Positions 52,039-64,000 of a stretch of 64,000 nucleotides of DNA are shown piece by piece. A model generated the notes under the pieces. The model ran no database searches. It worked only from the letters and a program-made list of their open reading frames with translations, and had not been told where the DNA came from. A program made the translations under genes and the position numbers. Numbering within the stretch: position 1 is the first letter of the stretch; each line of letters opens with the position of its first letter. Source of the stretch: Arthrobacter alpinus (lineage in GTDB: Bacteria; Actinomycetota; Actinomycetes; Actinomycetales; Micrococcaceae); the NCBI RefSeq assembly GCF_900105965.1, contig NZ_FNTV01000001.1, forward strand, positions 2,728,001-2,792,000. The letters are read 5' to 3'.

Positions 52039-52576
52039 CAACACACAAGTTGTCACTCTTACTTATCGAGAGAACCATGAAAACCGCTACCACCACACCC
52101 AAAAGGTGTACCAGCATCAGATCCAGGTTCTAATTATCTCAAAGAAATTGCTTCTTTATAAAGATGCTCGCGTTCACTATGTAGTTCTCAAACAACAACC
52201 CCACCACACACATCCCCACCCAACAACACGCAAAAGTGTTTCATCGGTGGATCCGTTGTGTGCGGGAAACCAGAAACACACCAACCCCTTCAACCACACA
52301 CCCCACAGGGGTGCGGATCGAAACAGTTGTTGTTTCAGGACCCAACAGTGTGCCAAACACATAACAACCAGAAAACCCTCAACCCGAAAGGTTCGTTCCT
52401 CACACCCCCAAAAGAGGTGTTGTACTTGAACCAGGCTAAGCGTGACCGATCATCGGCTATTTTATTGATATTCCACCCTTGAGCAACTCACCCAGAAACA
52501 TACGTTCTGGCAATGAGTCTTTACTCCTCACACCACCAACACAACCCATGCGGGCCATCTCGTGGCGTTTGGTGCT

Positions 52577-54116
<1,540 letters not shown>

Positions 54117-55433
54117 TTAATAACTAAACAGACACACACATTCACACCGGAAAAAGGTAATGAACACATGCACTAAATTCGAAACCAGCTAAACGATCAG
54201 CCATCACCACAGGGGCGGCAACAACCAATCAAATAACCAATTCAATATAAATAAATTGGTATCAATAAAACTTGGCACACTATTGAGTTCTCAAACAACA
54301 ACCACACCCAGCCACACACTCGAACCAACTTTTCGTCAGTCCGCCATGATCAGTACCAGGGCAACCCACCAAAGACCAGTAAACCTGGCATCTTGGTGGG
54401 GGTTTTTCGTTCCCCCAACGAGCGGGGCAACTCGAAAAACAATACACACCTTTTCGCCAACACGCAAACCACACAGCCCCCTCAAGGCCCCATACGGGCC
54501 CCACCGGCCCCTAATGGCAGCGCCACCCCGGCACAACTTCCTTGAGATAGCACCAATTTTGGGCCCCTAAAACTCCGCAATGAGACGTAGCCTACACCCG
54601 CCCCAACGGCAACAAAAAGCCACCCAACACACCCCGCCCACCCCTGAAAAAAGGGAAAGAATCCACCCCGAGCAACCACCAGCAAGCAACCCACACACCC
54701 TGGCCCGCTCTCAGCCGGCACAAGAGCACCACTTTCTCAGCTCACATGAACACGCAATGACACCCCGGCGAGCACTACCGCCCGGCCCCACGTCTTCATC
54801 ACGGCCAGGAACCCCACCACCACGCCGGCAAAAGCAACAACAACTGGAGCTGCAGCTACAGCTGTTGTTGCTGTGGCGCCTTGGCGAAAGGCAGCTGGGA
54901 CGAAGGTGTCTTTGCCGACTCGACCACCCACCACCACACTCCCACCCTGACCACGCCCCCCTATCCCTCACAAACCACACCAGCACCATCCCGGCACCGC
55001 CCGTGGAGCCGGCATGATCACACGGCCTCCCCCTCTGACCAGGCCGGCCGCCCCCAGGGGTGTCGGGGAGATCCACGAGCGGGCTGACTCGGGGGGTGCA
55101 CTGGCGGGTTAAACAGTGGTGGCCGCCCCTGGTGTGGGGTGGCCATGGTGTGGTGCGGGAAGGCTGCACCGTCCTGCCCTGTCCCAGCAGCGGTGCCCTG
55201 CCGCGGTGCTGTGTTGTATCCGTGCACTGCTGCTGCGCGGTGCTGGTGGTGGGATGCAGTGCTGCTGCGCCGTCCAGTGTTCTCGTGCAGTGTTGTCGTG
55301 TGGGTGTCTGTTAAACATGTGTGGCCACCTGGTGGGGTGGCCGTTGCGTGGTGGGTATGTCTTAGTGGTGGCGGGTGGTGCTGGCCGTTGCGTTGGGTGG
55401 TGGTGGGTTTGGTGTTTTGTTTGTTAAGTGAGG
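54117..55433. other. inter-operon spacer 2
   Basis: Copy of spacer 1, with the leader box, the candidate promoter and the 40-bp palindrome in the same places. It differs at a G run near 55091 (six G instead of seven). No believable gene. Confidence 0.7.
54439..54467 (-). promoter_or_regulatory. candidate promoter of rrn copy 2
   Basis: Same TTGCGT-17-TATTGT pair as for copy 1. Confidence 0.35.
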
Positions 55434-55465
55434 GAGGCCCCGCACCATTGCTGGTGTGGGGCCTC
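55434..55465. terminator. hairpin at the end of rrn copy 3
   Basis: Identical to the hairpin at 41497-41528. Confidence 0.8.
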
Positions 55466-55485
55466 GACCTTCTTTTTACGTGTTG

Positions 55486-55602
55486 TCCGGCGGTGTCCTA
55501 CTCTCCCACATCCTCACGAATGCAGTACCATCGGCGCTGTGGGTCTTAGCTTCCGGGTTCGGAATGGGACCGGGCGTTTCCCCCACGCTATGACCACCGT
55601 AA
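55486..55602 (-). rRNA. rrf: 5S rRNA, copy 3
   Basis: Same sequence as copies 1 and 2. Confidence 0.95.
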
Positions 55603-55841
55603 CTCGTTCCCCTGAACCGTCAGCTGTTGCTGGGGTTGGGTGGCTTGTTGGGTGTTCTTGTTATGGAACAACAGTATTTTATTGTACAGGGTCCTGGTGA
55701 TGGTCCTTCACCACTGATGTGGTGGGGGTTCTCACAGGGGTACCCTGTTTTTTTGGTTTCAACGAACAAACGCCTGGGTTTGTTGGTTGGGAACCACATA
55801 GTGAACGCGAGCAATCTTTGTGTATAAAGATGTGTGTGTTG

Positions 55842-59008
<3,167 letters not shown>

Positions 59009-59546
59009 CAACACACAAGTTGTCACTCTTACTTATCGAGAGAACCATGAAAACCGCTACCACCACACCCAAAAGGTGTACCAGCATCAGATCCAGGTTC
59101 TAATTATCTCAAAGAAATTGCTTCTTTATAAAGATGCTCGCGTTCACTATGTAGTTCTCAAACAACAACCCCACCACACACATCCCCACCCAACAACACG
59201 CAAAAGTGTTTCATCGGTGGATCCGTTGTGTGCGGGAAACCAGAAACACACCAACCCCTTCAACCACACACCCCACAGGGGTGCGGATCGAAACAGTTGT
59301 TGTTTCAGGACCCAACAGTGTGCCAAACACATAACAACCAGAAAACCCTCAACCCGAAAGGTTCGTTCCTCACACCCCCAAAAGAGGTGTTGTACTTGAA
59401 CCAGGCTAAGCGTGACCGATCATCGGCTATTTTATTGATATTCCACCCTTGAGCAACTCACCCAGAAACATACGTTCTGGCAATGAGTCTTTACTCCTCA
59501 CACCACCAACACAACCCATGCGGGCCATCTCGTGGCGTTTGGTGCT

Positions 59547-61086
<1,540 letters not shown>

Positions 61087-61349
61087 TTAATAACTAAACA
61101 GACACACACATTCACACCGGAAAAAGGTAATGAACACATGCACTAAATTCGAAACCAGCTAAACGATCAGCCATCACCACAGGGGCGGCAACAACCAATC
61201 AAATAACCAATTCAATATAAATAAATTGGTATCAATAAAACTTGGCACACTATTGAGTTCTCAAACAACAACCACACCCAGCCACACACCAACAACAACC
61301 CGTAAACAACAGGTAAATCCTTGACGATCAGCACCAGGGCAACTTCATA

Positions 61350-61379
61350 ATCATACCCGCATGAATTCTCGGAAGTCAA
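61350..61379 (-). promoter_or_regulatory. promoter of rrn copy 3
   Basis: TTGACT (61374-61379) and TATGAT (61350-61355) with 18-bp spacing, a good sigma-70-type match. Just downstream is gttgccctggtgctgatc, nearly identical to a sequence in the leaders of copies 1 and 2, so transcription probably starts close to it. Confidence 0.65.
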
Positions 61380-61501
61380 ATCCTTGATTTCGACTAAATT
61401 CAAATTTTTCATTTGAACACAAAACAAAAAAACCTATTTTCGAGGTCATTGTTTTGGTCTTGTCCGGATCCGAACCGTTCGTTCAGCGGAGTACTAACAA
61501 T

Positions 61502-61541
61502 AGCACCTGTTTGCCGTGAGAACAAACGGCAAACAGGTGCT
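61502..61541 (-). terminator. terminator of the branching-enzyme gene
   Basis: Perfect 16-bp stem agcacctgtttgccgt / acggcaaacaggtgct with an 8-base loop, 24 bp after the stop codon. Confidence 0.85.
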
Positions 61542-61565
61542 GAAGTTAAGGTGTACAGCTACCGG

Positions 61566-64000
61566 CTAGTAGTCTGCTGGCGCCAGGTAGAGAGCGCCCA
61601 GCGGCGGAACCCGCAACCTCAAAGATGAACTCTGCCCATCCCAAGGAAGGGCTTCCGCTTCCAAGAGTCCGGTGTTCCTGACATCGGACCCGCCGTAGAC
61701 GGCAAGATCTGTGTTGAGAACTTCTTGCCACTGACCGGCCGCCGGCAAGCCAACGCGGTAGCCCTCGTAAGCCAATCCGGCAAAGTTGATGATGCAGACC
61801 AATGGATTGCCTGCTTTGTCCCAACGAACAAACGACACCACGTTGTTCTCTGTATCCCCGCCGTTGAGCCAGGTGAAGCCTTCAGGAACGTTGTCCAGTT
61901 CGTGAAGAGCAGGAATGGCTGAATAATTCTGGTTCAAATCCTTGACCAGCGTCTGAATTGCACTGTGTGAAGGATTCTCTGCCAACCACCAATCGAGACC
62001 GTGTTCTTCGCTCCATTCTGATTCCTGGCCAAACTCGGTCCCCATGAAGATTAGCTGCTTACCCGGATGCGCCCATTGGAAAGCTAGGTAGGCTCTCAGG
62101 TTGGCGAGCTGTTGCCACCTGTCCCCTGGCATCTTGCGCAACAAGGAACCCTTCCCATGAACCACCTCGTCATGGCTGATGGGTAAAAGGAAGTTTTCCG
62201 TAAAGGCGTAAACCATCGAGAACGTGATCTGGTTGTGGTGCCAGCCTCGGTTAACCGGGTCTTCTGACATGTACGTCAGAGAATCGTGCATCCACCCCAT
62301 GTTCCACTTGATGCCGAATCCCAAGCCGCCTTCGCTGGTTGGGGCCGTGACACCGGGGAACGCAGTGGACTCTTCTGCGATGGTGACAATTCCAGGGTTG
62401 CGCCGGTACGCGGTTGCGTTCATCTCCTGCAGGAAACTGATTGCTTCCAGGTTCTCCCGGCCGCCAAAGCGGTTGGGGCTCCAAGCACCGTCATCGCGTG
62501 AGTAGTCCAGATACAACATGGACGCCACGGCATCAACCCGCAGCCCGTCAATGTGAAATTCCTCGATCCAATAGAGCGCGTTGGCCACCAGGAAATTCCG
62601 CACTTCATTGCGGCCAAAGTCAAAGATCAGCGTTCCCCAGTCCGGGTGCTCGCCTAGTTGTGGGTTGGCGTGCTCGTATTGAGCCCCGCCGTTGAAATTG
62701 GCCAGCGCCCATTCGTCCTTGGGAAAGTGGGCCGGAACCCAGTCCATGATGACGCCCACGCCAGCCTGGTGCAGGGAATCCACAAGGAAACGGAACTCAT
62801 CCGGGTGACCAAAGCGAGAGGTGGGTGCGTAATACGAGGTGACCTGATAGCCCCATGAACCACCAAAGGGGTGTTCCGAGACCGGCATGAGTTCAATGTG
62901 CGTGAATCCGAGCTCCTGAACATAGTCAACTAGTTCAGTGGCGAGCTCTGTGTAATTCAATCCGGGGCGCCACGAACCCAGGTGCACTTCATAAACGCTC
63001 ATGGGCGAATTGTGCGGATCGCCTTTTGCGCGCTTCGCCATCCAGTCGCTGTCCTGGAAGGAGTACTTGGATTCAACAACACGCGAGGCCGTCAGCGGCG
63101 GCACCTCAGTGCCATAGGCCATGGGGTCGGCCTTTTCCAGCCAGTCACCGCTCTCGGTGAGAACCTCAAATTTGTAGCGGTCACCCGCGGCCACATCCGG
63201 GATAAAGAGTTCCCACAAGCCACTGTTGCCCAAGCTGCGCATGGCAGTTGAACGGCCATCCCAGCCATTGAACTCGCCGGTGACTCGAACGGCCTGGACC
63301 GCTGGCACCCAAACGGCAAAGCTGACGCCGGAAACGTCACCCAATTCGGAGTGGTAGCGCTGAACGTGCGCACCCAGTACCGTCCACAACGTTTCATGCC
63401 GGCCTTCGGCGATGAGGTGCATGTCAAGCTCACCGACCGTTGGCAGGTACCGATAGGGATCGTCGCTGCGATGCACGCCATCTGCGTAGGTGACATCGAG
63501 GCGGTAATCCGGAACATGCCCCGGCTCTTGAGCCGGCAGTACGGCTACCCAAATGCCGCCGTGCTCGTGCGTCATGGGAATCACGCCCTGTGCGGTAACC
63601 AGGTCCACCGCTTCAGCCAAATGCCGCAGTGCACGCACGGTCACGTATCCGTCACTATCCAAATGTGCCCCGAGCACAGAGTGCGGGGCGTAATAGGTGC
63701 CCTCGGAAATTCGTGCCAACACACCCGCATTGACTGCCAGAGGGGCCATTTTATTTAGTCCCATGTCCACACCACTTTCAATTGATTCAAACAGTTCCCG
63801 CACAGCATTCACCGGCACCCACGTCCAGGTAGGTCGGTTTTGCAATTCATATACAACCTCGTAGAGAGCCTTATCCAGCCACAATGCCACGAAAAGTGCA
63901 CTATTACGCGAATACGTCTCCCCCGAGCCGCTTTCGTAGCCGGCCATGAAAGCATCGGCATTTCTTTTGGCCCATTTCGCGCCTTGACCGCGTGTCAGCG
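61566..64000 (-). CDS. glgB: 1,4-alpha-glucan branching enzyme with upstream maltokinase-like sequence (partial at right edge)
   Basis: GH13 branching enzyme making alpha-1,6 branches in glycogen-type glucan. A CBM48-like region (SGVSFAVWVPAVQAVRVTGE, FNGWDGR) precedes the catalytic domain. Motifs: GSWGYQVTSYYAPTSRFG, VIMDWVPAHF, GLRVDAVASMLYLDYSR (nucleophile Asp), TIAEESTAFPGV (acid/base Glu) and ISHDEVVHGKGSLL. The frame does not begin at the ATG at 63947: it is open to the window edge, and residues upstream and just after it (AKWAKRNADAFMAGYESGSG; FVALWLDKALYEVVYELQNR) resemble the C-terminal end of maltokinase. A Mak-GlgB fusion, linking trehalose/maltose-1-phosphate to glucan via GlgE, is therefore likely. 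The N-terminal part lies outside the window. Confidence 0.92.
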   Translation of the reverse strand, partial: LTRGQGAKWAKRNADAFMAGYESGSGETYSRNSALFVALWLDKALYEVVYELQNRPTWTWVPVNAVRELFESIESGVDMGLNKMAPLAVNAGVLARISEGTYYAPHSVLGAHLDSDGYVTVRALRHLAEAVDLVTAQGVIPMTHEHGGIWVAVLPAQEPGHVPDYRLDVTYADGVHRSDDPYRYLPTVGELDMHLIAEGRHETLWTVLGAHVQRYHSELGDVSGVSFAVWVPAVQAVRVTGEFNGWDGRSTAMRSLGNSGLWELFIPDVAAGDRYKFEVLTESGDWLEKADPMAYGTEVPPLTASRVVESKYSFQDSDWMAKRAKGDPHNSPMSVYEVHLGSWRPGLNYTELATELVDYVQELGFTHIELMPVSEHPFGGSWGYQVTSYYAPTSRFGHPDEFRFLVDSLHQAGVGVIMDWVPAHFPKDEWALANFNGGAQYEHANPQLGEHPDWGTLIFDFGRNEVRNFLVANALYWIEEFHIDGLRVDAVASMLYLDYSRDDGAWSPNRFGGRENLEAISFLQEMNATAYRRNPGIVTIAEESTAFPGVTAPTSEGGLGFGIKWNMGWMHDSLTYMSEDPVNRGWHHNQITFSMVYAFTENFLLPISHDEVVHGKGSLLRKMPGDRWQQLANLRAYLAFQWAHPGKQLIFMGTEFGQESEWSEEHGLDWWLAENPSHSAIQTLVKDLNQNYSAIPALHELDNVPEGFTWLNGGDTENNVVSFVRWDKAGNPLVCIINFAGLAYEGYRVGLPAAGQWQEVLNTDLAVYGGSDVRNTGLLEAEALPWDGQSSSLRLRVPPLGALYLAPADY

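Overview
The window looks like chromosome of a high-GC actinobacterium, most probably a member of the Micrococcaceae close to Arthrobacter. This is inferred from the rRNA sequences, the spacer between 16S and 23S that carries no tRNA gene, frequent GTG/TTG starts, an OtsA/OtsB trehalose pathway, a branching enzyme with maltokinase-like sequence ahead of it, and actinobacterial families such as DUF4192 and DUF4032. No species call can be made.

Layout. (1) 1-3185: low-density, decayed accessory DNA with a helicase-associated-domain protein, a small gene broken by a 13-bp tandem duplication, and one hypothetical gene. (2) 3186-23290: a putative integrated element of about 20.1 kb. It is bounded by a 16-bp direct repeat that lies in the anticodon region of tRNA-Thr(UGU) at its right end, has tggagagt arm-type repeats just inside both ends, and carries an excisionase-like gene and a tyrosine integrase at its right end. 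The cargo is mainly defence-like: a minus-strand cassette with a frameshifted PD-(D/E)XK-like nuclease, an unknown 497-aa protein and an 808-aa CHAT protease; a complete type I restriction-modification operon hsdM-hsdS-hsdR; a DUF4238 protein; a lipoprotein with an upstream partner; and a DUF4192 protein with an NrdH-like redoxin. Inside it sits the 3' fragment of a different tRNA, split by a 333-bp transposase-less insertion element and followed by CTCCCCCTTT repeats, which suggests a remnant of a second integration event.

(3) 23291-41445: core metabolism. A membrane-anchored DsbA-like thioredoxin; otsA-otsB for trehalose; a cytosine-deaminase-like amidohydrolase; a multi-sugar ABC ATPase; a DUF4032 protein; a GlcD-like FAD oxidase; a minus-strand maltodextrin operon (binding protein, two permeases, intracellular GH13 hydrolase); and, divergent from it, an alpha-glucosidase followed by a LacI-family regulator. 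The ATPase probably energises this importer, the GH13 enzymes degrade the imported oligosaccharide, and the LacI protein probably acts at two similar operator-like sites in the divergent region.

(4) 41474-61289: three complete, nearly identical rRNA operons (16S-23S-5S, all minus strand) in direct tandem with a period of about 6,968 bp. They differ mainly by single-base changes in homopolymer runs, which raises the question of consensus errors. (5) 61566-64000: the branching enzyme GlgB, read on the minus strand and running off the window edge, with its upstream frame resembling the C-terminus of maltokinase.

The best candidate for an undescribed system is the CHAT protease / 497-aa protein / nuclease-like cassette at 3847-8648.
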